Shown one piece after another: positions 24,490-34,287 of a stretch of DNA of 64,000 nt. A program made the translations under genes and the position numbers. Source of the DNA: Flavobacterium hibernum (GTDB taxonomy: Bacteria; Bacteroidota; Bacteroidia; Flavobacteriales; Flavobacteriaceae); assembly GCF_000832125.1 (NCBI RefSeq), contig NZ_JPRK01000017.1:1-64000 (forward strand). The letters run 5' to 3'. The notes beneath the pieces are model-generated. The model saw only the letters and a list, made by a program, of their open reading frames with translations, ran no database searches and was not told where the DNA came from. Within the stretch, counting starts at the first letter, position 1; every line of letters starts with the position of its first letter.

Positions 24490-25500
24490 TTATAATAAGG
24501 TTACGCCAGTTCCATTTAGATCAGAATAATGAACAACACCATTTTCTATGGTAACACCAGTAGCAATATCTTCGGCCAGAAGCAATGCGCCATCCATATC
24601 GACATAATCTAATTGAGGTAATAAATGTGCAATTGCCGATATTCCAACAGTAGATTCTGTCATACAACCAACCATTGTTTTTAAACCTAATTTTTTAGCT
24701 TCTTCAATCATACGTTTTCCGGGAGTTAAACCACCGCATTTTACCAATTTTACATTTACACCATGAAAATGATTATGGCATCTAGAAACATCTTCTTCGA
24801 TAATGCAACTTTCATCGGCAATTATGGGTAAAACTGAATGTTTGAAAACTTCTTTGTGCGCTTCCCAATTGTCTGCTTTCATAGGTTGTTCCAGAAATTC
24901 AACGCCTAGTTTTTTTAATTCAATGGCATTATTAATGGTTTCTTCGACACCCCAACCACAGTTGGCGTCAATTCTAAAAATAGCGTCAGTATGTTTACGA
25001 AGCTCTTTTACAATGGCAATGTCTTCTTTGGTTCCTAATTTAATTTTATAAATAGGCCATGGAAGTTCCTGCATTTTTGAAACCATTTTTTCTATAGATG
25101 CAATTCCAATCGTATAGTCTGTAAGCGGATTTTTCTCGGTAGTATAATTCCATAATTCGTATAATTTTTTGCCTTTTTTACGCGCATATAAATCATTATA
25201 AGCTAAATCTAAAGCGCATAAAGCAAACATATCGTGTTTTAAAAATGGGTAAATTTTTGCCCAAAAAACGTCAGGAGTTTCATTTTCTGAAGCTTCAATT
25301 GCGCTTCTCAATCTTTCTAAATCCTTCATCATCATCGGGACAGTCGTTTTGTAGTACGGATTTGAAGTTGCTTCTCCAAAACCGGAATATCCATCACTTT
25401 GTAACTCGACAATCAAAGAGGGTTGAAAATCAATTGATTCTCTTGAAATCGTAAAAGTGTGTTTTAGTTTTAAGTTGTATTCTCTTAAAATTAGTTTCAT
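24490..25500 (-). CDS. Dipeptide epimerase (enolase superfamily)
   Basis: A 336-residue enolase-superfamily protein of the L-Ala-D/L-Glu epimerase type, used in recycling murein peptides. The capping domain is N-terminal (YNLKLKHTFTISRES). The barrel carries the catalytic lysine pair in YKIKLGTKED, the metal ligands in FRIDANCGWG, LEQPM and IIADESC, and the second-base lysine in VKLVKCGG. TESTVGISAIAHLLPQLDYV is near the end. A closely spaced PLP enzyme follows (5 bases) and an esterase gene precedes (23 bases). Confidence 0.9.
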   Translation of the reverse strand: MKLILREYNLKLKHTFTISRESIDFQPSLIVELQSDGYSGFGEATSNPYYKTTVPMMMKDLERLRSAIEASENETPDVFWAKIYPFLKHDMFALCALDLAYNDLYARKKGKKLYELWNYTTEKNPLTDYTIGIASIEKMVSKMQELPWPIYKIKLGTKEDIAIVKELRKHTDAIFRIDANCGWGVEETINNAIELKKLGVEFLEQPMKADNWEAHKEVFKHSVLPIIADESCIIEEDVSRCHNHFHGVNVKLVKCGGLTPGKRMIEEAKKLGLKTMVGCMTESTVGISAIAHLLPQLDYVDMDGALLLAEDIATGVTIENGVVHYSDLNGTGVTLL

Positions 25501-25523
25501 GATTGTATGATTGTTTTTTTATT

Positions 25524-26327
25524 TTAATAACCAAGCCAAAGAATCGCATTTACAAAATTATCTCGCCATAATTTTTCATTGTGTTCTCCGCCTTTTACGA
25601 TTTTTGTTTTGTTGAGATGCAGACAATAACATCGGTTTTTGTCCAATAAACGTTCCATTTTTTTCAAATCGTTTACCATATCATCACTTTCTTTGTCTCC
25701 ACATAAAAAATAAATTTTAGTTTTAATTTTAGGAGCTTGTTCTGTTAAGGTATAAATATCATTTGAAAACCAGAATGAGGGTGAAAAAACACCAGCTTTT
25801 CCAAACGTTTCGGGATATTTTAAAATCGCATAATACGAGACTAATCCGCCAAGCGAACTTCCCATAATAATGGTGTTTTTAGCTTTTGTTTTGGTTCTGT
25901 AATTTTTGTCAATATAAGGTTTTAATTTTTTCACAATAAAATCGAGGTAATTATCCGCATTTCCGCCTCCATATTTTTCATTTTTAAAAGGTGTTAATTC
26001 CTCTGTACGTTTGTCATTTCCGTTTTCGATGCCCACAACAATTACTTGAGCTTTTAAGCTGTCCAGTTTTTCATCAACATTCCATTCTCCTGCGTACGAC
26101 GTTTTTTTGTCAAACAAATTTTGAGCATCGTGCATATAAATAACACTGTATTTTTTTTGAACAGATGTGGAATAATTTTGAGGAAGATAAATCCAGATTT
26201 TTTTTGTGGTTTTGAGTTGAGGCGCTTCAATCGTAAAAGTAGATACGTTTTTGGATGCGGTACTTTCTTGCGCATACATAATAGAGGTTAACGATAAAAG
26301 TATAAAGAAGAAAAAGCCTCTAATCAT
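25524..26327 (-). CDS. Exported esterase, Fes/esterase D family
   Basis: A 267-residue alpha/beta hydrolase with a signal peptide (FFFFILLSLTSIMYAQ). The fold is seen in TKKIWIYLPQNY, YSVIYMHDAQNLFD, the nucleophile elbow MGSSLGGL near residue 150, YFLCGDKESDD, and a C-terminal GGEHNEKLWR with the likely catalytic histidine. It is a homologue of 1152-2021. It heads the epimerase/PLP-enzyme run on the minus strand and is divergent from the TerB-like gene. Carbohydrate-ester or siderophore hydrolysis is possible; the substrate is unknown. Confidence 0.85.
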   Translation of the reverse strand: MIRGFFFFILLSLTSIMYAQESTASKNVSTFTIEAPQLKTTKKIWIYLPQNYSTSVQKKYSVIYMHDAQNLFDKKTSYAGEWNVDEKLDSLKAQVIVVGIENGNDKRTEELTPFKNEKYGGGNADNYLDFIVKKLKPYIDKNYRTKTKAKNTIIMGSSLGGLVSYYAILKYPETFGKAGVFSPSFWFSNDIYTLTEQAPKIKTKIYFLCGDKESDDMVNDLKKMERLLDKNRCYCLHLNKTKIVKGGEHNEKLWRDNFVNAILWLGY

Positions 26328-26383
26328 GAGTTTCTTTGCGTTTTAGTTTTAAAAACAATATTTTAGCTAAAAATAATAAATTG

Positions 26384-26785
26384 ATGAATACCGAGGCCGA
26401 AAAGAGAAGTTTACTTTTAGAAATGATTGCTTTTTCTACCGTTGACGGGCAATTGCATAAAAGAGAATATGATTTTTTGTGGTTGGTTGCTCAGGAATTA
26501 AATATTGAATATGCTGTTTTTAAGGATTTGTTTCATCAGGAACACACGCCTGTAGCTATAAAATCGGAATTTCAACGCATTCAGCAATTTTATAGATTGG
26601 CTTTGATTATGTATTGCGATGGAGTTTTGCATGAAAAAGAAGCAAAGGGAATTCAGCAAATTGCAATTGAAATGGGATTGAATCCAACGGCTGTAAAACG
26701 TGTTTTGGATTTAATGGAAAAAGCGCCAAACGCTATGATTGATCCTAAAATACTATTGAAAGTATTTCAGGAACAACATAATTAA
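26384..26785 (+). CDS. TerB-like tellurite-resistance domain protein
   Basis: A 133-residue, all-helical protein with acidic helix pairs of the TerB type: LLEMIAFSTVDGQLHKREYD contains the D-G-x-x metal-like loop, and LALIMYCDGVLHEKEAKGIQ is its internal repeat. Such domains are linked to membrane-stress and metal responses, but stand-alone copies are not characterised. An in-frame TTG start at 26336 would add 16 residues of low-complexity sequence. The ATG at 26384 begins MNTEAEKRSLLLEM and is preferred. It is divergent from the esterase gene. Confidence 0.75.
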   Translation: MNTEAEKRSLLLEMIAFSTVDGQLHKREYDFLWLVAQELNIEYAVFKDLFHQEHTPVAIKSEFQRIQQFYRLALIMYCDGVLHEKEAKGIQQIAIEMGLNPTAVKRVLDLMEKAPNAMIDPKILLKVFQEQHN

Positions 26786-26825
26786 TTTAAAACGGTATTA
26801 ACTGTACAGGTTTTTAAATTTTGAT

Positions 26826-29000
26826 TTATTTTTTTGATGATTGAAACTTTGGATGACCGGTATGAGCGTAAGCAAAACTGATAACATCGCTCGATTTTTC
26901 GATTATTTTTGTTGCGCTGTCGCCCATTCCGTGACCCGCTTCAAAATCAGTAAAGAAAAGTATAGGATTGCCGGATGCATTTGCGTTTTGGAGTGAAGCT
27001 GCAAATTTTGACGGTTCCCATGCAATCACACGCGGATCATTCATTCCTGCCGTGATTAATGTTGCAGGATAAGAAGTTCCCTTTTTAATATGATGATAGG
27101 AATCCATTTCTAGCAGCGCTTTAAATTCTACAGGATCTTTTACCGTTCCAAATTCTGGAATATTGGCAGGGCCATTTGGCGATGTTTCTGACCGAATAGT
27201 ATTAAACGCACCAACTTCTGGAATTGCAGCAGCAAATAAATCAGGTCTTTCAGTAATTGCTCTACCAATTAAAATTCCACCTGCACTTGCGCTCCATATT
27301 GCAATTTTTTTTGGTGATGTATATTTTTCCTTAATTAAATATTCGGCAGTTGCAATTAGATCTTTCCAAGTATTGGGTTTGGTGGTTTTAAAACCTGCTT
27401 TGTGCCACGCTTCTCCTAATTCACCGCCACCTCTAACATGTGTAATTACATAAATCCCCCCGTAGGCACAATATGGTAATATAAAGCCAGAACTAAAACG
27501 TGGTTCCATTGATACCCCGTAAGCGCCATATCCCATCATTAAAACAGGATTATTGCCATTAAATTTTATGTTTTTATCATAAATAATAGAAACAGGAACC
27601 TTAACTCCGTCGTGCGAGGCAATTGTAATTTCTTTAGATATAATATTTTTAAATTCAGGATATTCGATTTGTTTTGTTAAAGGCTGAAAAGTGAATTTAT
27701 TGGTAGTTGGATTGTATAAATAGCGTTTCATTGGAGAAGTCCAACCAGAGAATGTCATCCATATATCGCTTTTGTTTTCGTTTATAGTCAAAAAAGAAAC
27801 TGAACCAGCTTGAAATGGCAACTTTAGTTCAATTGGTTTAGGTTTTCCTTTTCCCAGAAAGTAAACTTTTGCCTGAACACCGTTTTCTGTAAGCGAATAA
27901 TACAAACCATCTTTTGTTAATGTGAAATTTGTGATGCTTCCGTTTTGAGGTTCGTCTACAATTGTAATGGCATTTTTTATTTCGGGACTTGAAATAAGCG
28001 ATTTAAGAATTTTAAAATTGGAAGCATTTTTAAAAGTGAGATAATAAATGAATTCTTTATCTACGAGATAATTAGTGACTTCGTCATTTTTATCGACTAA
28101 CATTTTCCATTTTGCAGGAGCATAATTGTCTTTAAAATCTGTAGTATACAATTTAATTCTATTGTCAACCGTCAGGACAAGTCCGTAGTTTTTATTCGAA
28201 TTTTTATGATAAACATTTACAGGAAATTCTTCGGCACCAATATTAAGTTCGGGATTAGTAATATTCGAAAAAAATTCGATGTCTTTATTAGGATCAGTTT
28301 CTAATTTATGATAGTAGACCTTACTGTTTAATAATCGGTTTGGATCGGTAACATTGGACGAGTTTAATCTTGTGTATGTAAATGAATTTCCATCTGGAAG
28401 CCATGACGGACTGCTATACCAACATCTGTCAAATACTTCTGGATATAATTTTCCGTCGCTGCTTACAATAAGTAATTCGGCACTTTCTGAACCGCTTGGA
28501 GAAATTTCGAGTGCTACTTTATCTCCTTTTTCATTGGGCATTAAAGAACTTATATTGTAATTTACTCCGGCTGATTTTTTATACGTTTCCGGATCAAAAA
28601 GTAATTTTTCAGCGCCTTTATATCCAACCCGATGGTATAATTTACTGTTTTCTTCGTTGGCATTACGCTTTAAGTAGAAATAGTTATTGTTTTCTGTAAT
28701 TTGAAGTTCAGTGATTGTGCTTTCTTTCCTTGCGTCTAATTCTTGAAGTTTTTTAACGAGGTTTTTGCGTTCACTAATTTCATTTAGTTTTTCTCTGGCA
28801 TAGGTTGAATTGGATTTCATCCAATTAACCACATTTGGGTCTTTTAAGTCTTCAAGATAACGATAAGGATCTTCTATCTTTTCTCCAAAATATTCATCGA
28901 CAACAATTTTTTCTAATGCAGGCTGTGGTTTGGTTTGCCCAAAATTATATACTACTGAACCTAACAGGGAAGCAATAGCCAAAGTAAATTTAGTATTCAT
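26826..29000 (-). CDS. Prolyl oligopeptidase, peptidase family S9A
   Basis: A 724-residue exported serine peptidase with a signal peptide (TLAIASLLGSVVYNFGQ). The N-terminal segment PPALEKIVVDEYFGEKIEDPYRYLEDL-like sequence is the family hallmark. Residues ~90-430 form the seven-bladed propeller. The hydrolase domain has RGGGELGEAWHKAG, the catalytic serine in WSASAGG near residue 565, the aspartate in TAGMNDPRV and the histidine in EAGHGMG. It cleaves short proline-containing peptides, probably in the periplasm. It appears monocistronic. Confidence 0.92.
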   Translation of the reverse strand: MNTKFTLAIASLLGSVVYNFGQTKPQPALEKIVVDEYFGEKIEDPYRYLEDLKDPNVVNWMKSNSTYAREKLNEISERKNLVKKLQELDARKESTITELQITENNNYFYLKRNANEENSKLYHRVGYKGAEKLLFDPETYKKSAGVNYNISSLMPNEKGDKVALEISPSGSESAELLIVSSDGKLYPEVFDRCWYSSPSWLPDGNSFTYTRLNSSNVTDPNRLLNSKVYYHKLETDPNKDIEFFSNITNPELNIGAEEFPVNVYHKNSNKNYGLVLTVDNRIKLYTTDFKDNYAPAKWKMLVDKNDEVTNYLVDKEFIYYLTFKNASNFKILKSLISSPEIKNAITIVDEPQNGSITNFTLTKDGLYYSLTENGVQAKVYFLGKGKPKPIELKLPFQAGSVSFLTINENKSDIWMTFSGWTSPMKRYLYNPTTNKFTFQPLTKQIEYPEFKNIISKEITIASHDGVKVPVSIIYDKNIKFNGNNPVLMMGYGAYGVSMEPRFSSGFILPYCAYGGIYVITHVRGGGELGEAWHKAGFKTTKPNTWKDLIATAEYLIKEKYTSPKKIAIWSASAGGILIGRAITERPDLFAAAIPEVGAFNTIRSETSPNGPANIPEFGTVKDPVEFKALLEMDSYHHIKKGTSYPATLITAGMNDPRVIAWEPSKFAASLQNANASGNPILFFTDFEAGHGMGDSATKIIEKSSDVISFAYAHTGHPKFQSSKK

Positions 29001-29103
29001 AATTTATCTAGATTGGAAGTAAGACTAAAATGCTAGTAGATTATGGACGCGTAAATGTATAAAATAATTTTAAATAATTAATAATTAGATAGTTGTATTT
29101 TTT

Positions 29104-31095
29104 TTAAGCCAATTGCTCTTGTAGTTTTTTAATATCATCACGTAATTTTGCAGCTTGTAAAAAGTCTAATTCTTTGGCGGCTTTTTCCATAGATTTACGT
29201 TTTTCGCGAATCATTTTTTCTAATTCTGGTTTAGATAAATAAGCTGTTTCTGGTTCGGCTGCGACTGATAATGTATGACCTAATTCATATTCAACCAATG
29301 GATTTTTGGTAAAAGCGCTATCAATCTTTTTATTTAAAGCTTGAGGTGTAATTCCGTGTTCCGTATTATAGTTAATCTGTTTGGTACGGCGATAAGTGGT
29401 TTCGTCGATCGTTTTTTGCATACTTGCTGTAATTTTATCGGCATACATTATGGCTTTTCCGTTTAAGTTTCTTGCTGCACGACCAATAGTTTGTGTTAAA
29501 GATCTGTGGCTTCTAAGGAAACCTTCTTTATCAGCATCCAGAATTGCAACAAGCGAAACTTCGGGTAAATCAAGACCTTCACGAAGTAAGTTAACGCCAA
29601 TTAAAACATCAAAAATACCTTTTCGTAAATCCTGCATGATTTCAATGCGTTCGAGAGTATCCACATCTGAGTGAATATAACGACAACGTATGTTTACTTT
29701 GGCTAAATATTTCGCCAATTCTTCGGCCATTCTTTTGGTCAAAGTGGTGACTAAAACTCTTTCGTCGAGTTCGCAACGAACATGAATTTCTTCGATTAAA
29801 TCGTCTATTTGATTTAAACTTGGTCTTATTTCTATAATTGGATCTAATAATCCTGTTGGACGAATAACCTGCTCAACATAAATACCATCTGTTTTTTGCA
29901 ATTCATAATCGGCAGGTGTTGCAGATACATAGATTACCTGATTTTGCATGGCTTCAAATTCTTCAAATTTCAAAGGTCTGTTGTCCATTGCAGCTGGTAA
30001 ACGGAAACCATATTCTACCAGATTTTCTTTTCGGCTTCTGTCACCTCCATACATGGCGTGAACTTGCGAAATGGTAACGTGACTTTCGTCGACTACCATT
30101 AAATAATCGTCAGGGAAGTAATCTAATAAGCAAAATGGTCTTGTTCCGGCTTCTCTTCCGTCAAGATATCTCGAATAGTTTTCGATTCCCGAACAATATC
30201 CTAATTCCCGAATCATTTCTAAATCGAAATTAGTACGTTCTTCAAGACGTTTGGCTTCAAGATGTTTACCAATTTCTTTAAAATAATCTACTTGTTTGAC
30301 TAAATCCTGTTGAATTTCCCAAATAGCACCTTGTAGTACATCTGGAGAAGTCACAAACATATTGGCAGGATAAATGGTCAATCGTTTAAATTTTTCAATG
30401 ACTTGCGAAGTCTTAGCGTCAAAGGATTCTATTTCTTCGATTTCATCTCCAAAAAAGTGAATTCTAAAAGCGTCATCTGCATAACTTGGATATACTTCGA
30501 CAGTATCGCCTTTTATTCTAAAAGTTCCCGGAGTAAAATCGGCTTCAGTTCTCGCGTATAAACTTTGTACTAAACTGTGTAATAACTTTGTTCTTGAAAT
30601 TACCTGATCTCTTGAAATTTCAATTACGTTTTTTTGAAATTCAACAGGATTTCCAATACCATATAAACACGAAACCGAAGCAACGACTAAAATATCTCGT
30701 CGTCCAGAAAGTAGGGAAGAAGTAGTGCTTAAACGCATTTTTTCGAGCTCTTCATTGATAGATAAATCTTTTTCGATGAAAACCCCTGTTACTGGCATAA
30801 AAGCTTCGGGTTGATAATAATCGTAGTAGGAAACAAAATACTCTACTGCATTGTTTGGAAAAAACTGTTTGAACTCAGAGTATAACTGAGCGGCCAAAGT
30901 TTTGTTGTGTGCCAAAACCAAAGTAGGTTTTTGCACTTCTTGTATCACATTGGCAACTGTAAATGTTTTTCCAGATCCTGTAACTCCTAATAAAGTTTGA
31001 TATTTTTCGCCATCGACAATGCCTTGCGAAAGTTTTTCAATAGCTTGTGGCTGATCTCCTTTTGGACTATATTCTGAGGATACTTGGAAATTCAT
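29104..31095 (-). CDS. uvrB: Excinuclease ABC subunit B
   Basis: A 663-residue helicase-like damage-verification subunit of nucleotide excision repair. Walker A is GVTGSGKTFTVANV (residues ~39-52). The beta-hairpin region EFVSYYDYYQPEAF-like segment (FVSYYDYYQPEAFMP) inserts between strands. The DEAD-type motif is VVDESHVT. Helicase motifs V/VI appear as GVNLLREGLDLPEVSLVAIL and QTIGRAARN. The C-terminal UVR domain (KELDFLQAAKLRDDIKKLQ) contacts UvrC. The length and all domains are normal. uvrA and uvrC are not in the window. Confidence 0.97.
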   Translation of the reverse strand: MNFQVSSEYSPKGDQPQAIEKLSQGIVDGEKYQTLLGVTGSGKTFTVANVIQEVQKPTLVLAHNKTLAAQLYSEFKQFFPNNAVEYFVSYYDYYQPEAFMPVTGVFIEKDLSINEELEKMRLSTTSSLLSGRRDILVVASVSCLYGIGNPVEFQKNVIEISRDQVISRTKLLHSLVQSLYARTEADFTPGTFRIKGDTVEVYPSYADDAFRIHFFGDEIEEIESFDAKTSQVIEKFKRLTIYPANMFVTSPDVLQGAIWEIQQDLVKQVDYFKEIGKHLEAKRLEERTNFDLEMIRELGYCSGIENYSRYLDGREAGTRPFCLLDYFPDDYLMVVDESHVTISQVHAMYGGDRSRKENLVEYGFRLPAAMDNRPLKFEEFEAMQNQVIYVSATPADYELQKTDGIYVEQVIRPTGLLDPIIEIRPSLNQIDDLIEEIHVRCELDERVLVTTLTKRMAEELAKYLAKVNIRCRYIHSDVDTLERIEIMQDLRKGIFDVLIGVNLLREGLDLPEVSLVAILDADKEGFLRSHRSLTQTIGRAARNLNGKAIMYADKITASMQKTIDETTYRRTKQINYNTEHGITPQALNKKIDSAFTKNPLVEYELGHTLSVAAEPETAYLSKPELEKMIREKRKSMEKAAKELDFLQAAKLRDDIKKLQEQLA

Positions 31096-31218
31096 TTTAA
31101 GATGCTAAAAAATTAGTTTTGTAAAGATACAAAGTTTGATTTCTATAAAAAAGGGTTGCCACGAATTACACAAATTTTAAAATTAGTTCTAGAAAGCCCC
31201 AATGCTTGAACACGTAAT

Positions 31219-31260
31219 CTTGTCATTTCGACGGAGGAGAAATCACACGAGAAGCTCCAC
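31219..31260. repeat. Single arm of the GTCATTTCGAC dispersed repeat
   Basis: CTTGTCATTTCGACGGAGGA followed by GAAATCACACGAGAAGC and TCCAC. It closely matches the arms around the GIY-YIG pseudogene (9067-9113) and at 61197. No partner arm was found nearby. It lies just past the stop of the exported hydrolase gene. Confidence 0.7.
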
Positions 31261-31274
31261 TATTTATATTGTAA

Positions 31275-32213
31275 CTATTCTAAAAAATCAATCATCGCGT
31301 CATTTACAATTTTAGATTGATCGATTGTTAAAAAATGTCCTGCGTCTTTTATAGTTTCGGTCTTACTGTTGATTAAATATTTTTTTGCTCGTTCTAAGCT
31401 TTCTTCTGAATTGATAACATCTTGATCGCCTATTAAAACTAGAACTGGATTTTTGATTGATTTTAATTCATCATTAGAGAAAGGAGTCATTTTTAGCATG
31501 CTCGAATTTGATTTAGCATATTTATTGGCCAAATAAAATTGTCGGTTATAAATGGGACTAATTTTTTCAGGATGAGTAGAAAATGTTTTTAATGTTTTGC
31601 TGAATTTCTTTTCACTCGGAAAAAGTTTTAGAAGCAGTGCTGATGATGTTTTTCGTGGTTTGTCAATAAATTTTAAGGTTTGCGCCGGACTTAATAAAAC
31701 TATTTTGTCTACAGAATTTCCTTTTTGAGTTGCCAGTAAAGTAGCGATCCAGCCTCCGCGTGAAGCGCCCACAAGATCAAATTTCTTTAATTTATAATGA
31801 TCAAAAATTTCATTGTAAAAAAGCACAATTTCGTCTGATGAAAGCGGTTTTGAAGTTAAAGTCGATTTTCCGGGTTCCATAATAAAATCGATCGCGTATA
31901 TGCGATGATTTTTGGCTAATGCTTTAATGTTCGGATACCACATTGTTGAGCTGGCGTCCATTCCGTGGAGCAAAATTAGGTTTTTTCCATTTTTTGGACC
32001 GGCAAAGGTTATATGAGCCGTTCCGAAAGTGGTTTTTATGTTCTCTTCGGAATATGGAATATCCCAGAGTTTTAAAGCTTTGTCGTACGAATTTATATAA
32101 GTTTGTTTTTCGGATTTTGTTTTAAAAACATAATCGTCAAATTTTGCTTTTTTAGATGTAGCACAACTAACAAACAAGAATAAAAGAGAAAATTGGAATA
32201 GTAATTTTCGCAT
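31275..32213 (-). CDS. Lipoprotein alpha/beta hydrolase
   Basis: About 312 residues. The signal peptide ends in a lipobox (LLFLFVSC, lipidated cysteine near residue 17), so the enzyme is membrane-anchored outside the cytoplasm. The hydrolase fold has ILLHGMDASSTMWYPN, IDFIMEPGKS, the nucleophile elbow GASRGGW, VLIGDQDVI with the acid residue, and DAGHFLTID with the histidine. The substrate is unknown. Two further in-frame starts lie upstream (ATG at 32219, TTG at 32228); all keep the signal peptide. It is not clearly co-transcribed with its neighbours. Confidence 0.8.
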   Translation of the reverse strand: MRKLLFQFSLLFLFVSCATSKKAKFDDYVFKTKSEKQTYINSYDKALKLWDIPYSEENIKTTFGTAHITFAGPKNGKNLILLHGMDASSTMWYPNIKALAKNHRIYAIDFIMEPGKSTLTSKPLSSDEIVLFYNEIFDHYKLKKFDLVGASRGGWIATLLATQKGNSVDKIVLLSPAQTLKFIDKPRKTSSALLLKLFPSEKKFSKTLKTFSTHPEKISPIYNRQFYLANKYAKSNSSMLKMTPFSNDELKSIKNPVLVLIGDQDVINSEESLERAKKYLINSKTETIKDAGHFLTIDQSKIVNDAMIDFLE

Positions 32214-32294
32214 AGTCATAAAATTCAATTTACATTAAAGGTACGGAAATTGCGGACCGAAAATGTATCAGAATTTTATTTTAAAGTATCAGAA

Positions 32295-32531
32295 TTATAC
32301 GGTTTTACTTTTTACTGTAAGATGATATACTTGCACTAATGCTAAAATGGCATTTGGAATTATAACGGGTAAAAGCCATTGGTTTACATCTCTGTAATCT
32401 TTTAAAAAGATACCGTAAATGACGAAACAGATACAGCCAAACATATTTATAAAACGGATTGTTTTGAGGTCTTTGAGTAAAAAACCGCCCACAATAAAAA
32501 ATGATGCGAGGTAACCAATATATTCTGCCAT
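32295..32531 (-). CDS. Small membrane protein, YgjV-like
   Basis: A 78-residue protein with three hydrophobic segments: IGYLASFFIVGGFLL, FINMFGCICFVIYGIFL and WLLPVIIPNAILALVQVYHL. The order, a first helix followed by LKTIRFINMFG, resembles half-size relatives of the YgjV/MtN3-like membrane proteins. In Flavobacteria this gene is often left as hypothetical. No transport function can be claimed. It stands alone between an exported hydrolase and rlmF. Confidence 0.65.
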   Translation of the reverse strand: MAEYIGYLASFFIVGGFLLKDLKTIRFINMFGCICFVIYGIFLKDYRDVNQWLLPVIIPNAILALVQVYHLTVKSKTV

Positions 32532-32610
32532 GATTTTAAATGAATTGCTTTAAAGTAAATTTACCAAAAACAAATAATAAAATCAATTTTTTGTACTGAA
32601 AATCAGAATT

Positions 32611-33558
32611 TTAGATAGTCCATTTTTGTTGTTGCTCATCCGTTAAAAATGTCCAGGCAACGATACGGCTTGTTTTTTGGCCTTGCGCCATATCGATTGT
32701 TTTAATCGAAGAGGCATTTACTTTATTTAAAGTTTTGTAGATGCTCGAAAGATTATCTCTTTTTGAAACTAAAGTGGTAAACCATAAACATTGCATGGCA
32801 TATTTTGCACTTTCGTAAATCATTTGTGTTACAAAACCAATTTCGCCGCCATCGCACCATAATTCGGCATTGTGACCACCAAAGTTCAAAACCGGATTTG
32901 TTTTTTTTCTTTCTTTTGTTAAGTTCGAAACTTTACGTACTGTACTTTGATTTGCATCTTCGGCTGAAGAATGAAATGGTGGATTACACATTGTAAAGGT
33001 AAAACGATCTTCGGGCGTTATGATGTTTTTGAAGATGAATCGAGATTCAGTTTGTTGTTGTAAGCTGATAGCATCAATTAATTTTGGATTGGCTTCGATA
33101 ATTTTACTGCAATTTTCGATCGCTTTTTCGTCAATATCGGTTCCAACAAAACTCCAGTCGTAAATGGCATGTCCTAGAATAGGGTAAATGCAATTGGCGC
33201 CTGTCCCTATATCCAAACCTAAAACTGATGATCCTCTTGGAATAACTCCATTGTTGGTTTCAGCTAATAAATCGGCTAGGTAATGAATGTAGTCTGTTCT
33301 TCCGGGAATTGGCGGACAGAGATAATTTTTTGGAATATCCCAGTTTTGTATGTCGTAATAGGTTTGCAATAATGCTTTGTTAAGCGCTTTTACTGCCAAG
33401 GGATTGCTGAAATCAATCGTTTCAATTCCGTGAATATTTACTGCAACATGCGATTTTAGTTCAGGACAATTCGCGATAAGAAGCTCGAAATCATAACGTG
33501 AACGATGTAGGTTTCGAGGATGTAAGTTGTTTTTTTCGGAATTGTCTGTTGCTTTCAT
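32611..33558 (-). CDS. rlmF: 23S rRNA (adenine(1618)-N(6))-methyltransferase
   Basis: A 315-residue SAM-dependent methyltransferase (YbiN family) that methylates A1618 of 23S rRNA. The start NLHPRNLHRSRYDFELLI is typical. The SAM site is VLGLDIGTGANCIYPILG, followed by FVGTDIDEKAIENC. The catalytic NPPF motif is in TMCNPPFHSSAEDA, and later LNFGGHNAELWCDGGEIGFV is characteristic. The length is normal. It is monocistronic with a TATCTTTG box upstream. Confidence 0.93.
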   Translation of the reverse strand: MKATDNSEKNNLHPRNLHRSRYDFELLIANCPELKSHVAVNIHGIETIDFSNPLAVKALNKALLQTYYDIQNWDIPKNYLCPPIPGRTDYIHYLADLLAETNNGVIPRGSSVLGLDIGTGANCIYPILGHAIYDWSFVGTDIDEKAIENCSKIIEANPKLIDAISLQQQTESRFIFKNIITPEDRFTFTMCNPPFHSSAEDANQSTVRKVSNLTKERKKTNPVLNFGGHNAELWCDGGEIGFVTQMIYESAKYAMQCLWFTTLVSKRDNLSSIYKTLNKVNASSIKTIDMAQGQKTSRIVAWTFLTDEQQQKWTI

Positions 33559-33574
33559 TTTGTAAATTTCCGTG

Positions 33575-33582
33575 CAAAGATA
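33575..33582 (-). promoter_or_regulatory. -7 promoter box (TATCTTTG) of rlmF
   Basis: TATCTTTG on the minus strand, 16 bases before the start codon. No clear TTG box. Confidence 0.4.
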
Positions 33583-33665
33583 GTCATTCCTTTTTTGTAA
33601 AATTCACATTTGATTTCAAGATCAATTCTGTCGTGGTTTTGAAAATCAATTTCTATGTTTATTAT

Positions 33666-34214
33666 TTATTGAAATGTTGATTTTTCTAAGTTTTCTATTA
33701 ATTGAGCACCTTTTTGCTTGTCACTATATTGCACATATACAGTGAAAACTTTCTGATTAATAAATGCACCATAAACTTCGGTACATATATAAGACTTGTC
33801 TGGAAAATTATAATCGAATTTGACTTTGTTGAATTCTAAATTTGCTATTTTGACTTTTTCATTAGAATTATTTCCTGTTATTTTTTGTCCTTTCGAATGA
33901 ATTTCTTTCATGTTTTTCTTTAAATTAAGAAATGCACTTGACTTTTTTAGATCGAAATCTCGATAAGCCACAAAATAATTTAAACTGTCAAAACTCATTA
34001 CAACTATTATTTTCGAATTGTCTTCATTTTCTATTTCGTATCCTTTAGCTGTATTTTCTTTGTTTTTTTCTTTTAACCAAGCTTTAGGTTTAATTATAGT
34101 ACATCCCTCAGGAACATTCATTGTCCAATTAAACTGGTTGTCTTTAAAAGTTTTATTTTGTGCAAAAGAGTAGTTTATAATAAGGAATAATACTAAGATT
34201 AATTTTGTTTTCAT
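33666..34214 (-). CDS. Secreted protein of unknown function (PsbP-like shape)
   Basis: A 182-residue exported protein with a signal peptide (KLILVLFLIINYSFAQ). The mature part opens NQFNWTMNVPEGCTII and ends FINQKVFTVYVQYSDKQKGAQLIENLEKSTF. This pattern of strand-rich core with a final helix is seen in small PsbP/DUF1795-like periplasmic proteins, but no motif makes the assignment firm. I do not recognise a named family. It stands between rlmF and the structured element at 34288-34370. Confidence 0.65.
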   Translation of the reverse strand: MKTKLILVLFLIINYSFAQNKTFKDNQFNWTMNVPEGCTIIKPKAWLKEKNKENTAKGYEIENEDNSKIIVVMSFDSLNYFVAYRDFDLKKSSAFLNLKKNMKEIHSKGQKITGNNSNEKVKIANLEFNKVKFDYNFPDKSYICTEVYGAFINQKVFTVYVQYSDKQKGAQLIENLEKSTFQ

Positions 34215-34287
34215 GCTTTGGTTTTTGAGTTTCTTATAGGTGTTTAAAGGTGATTTTTTAGAAAGATTTTTTGATGAAAAAGGTTGG

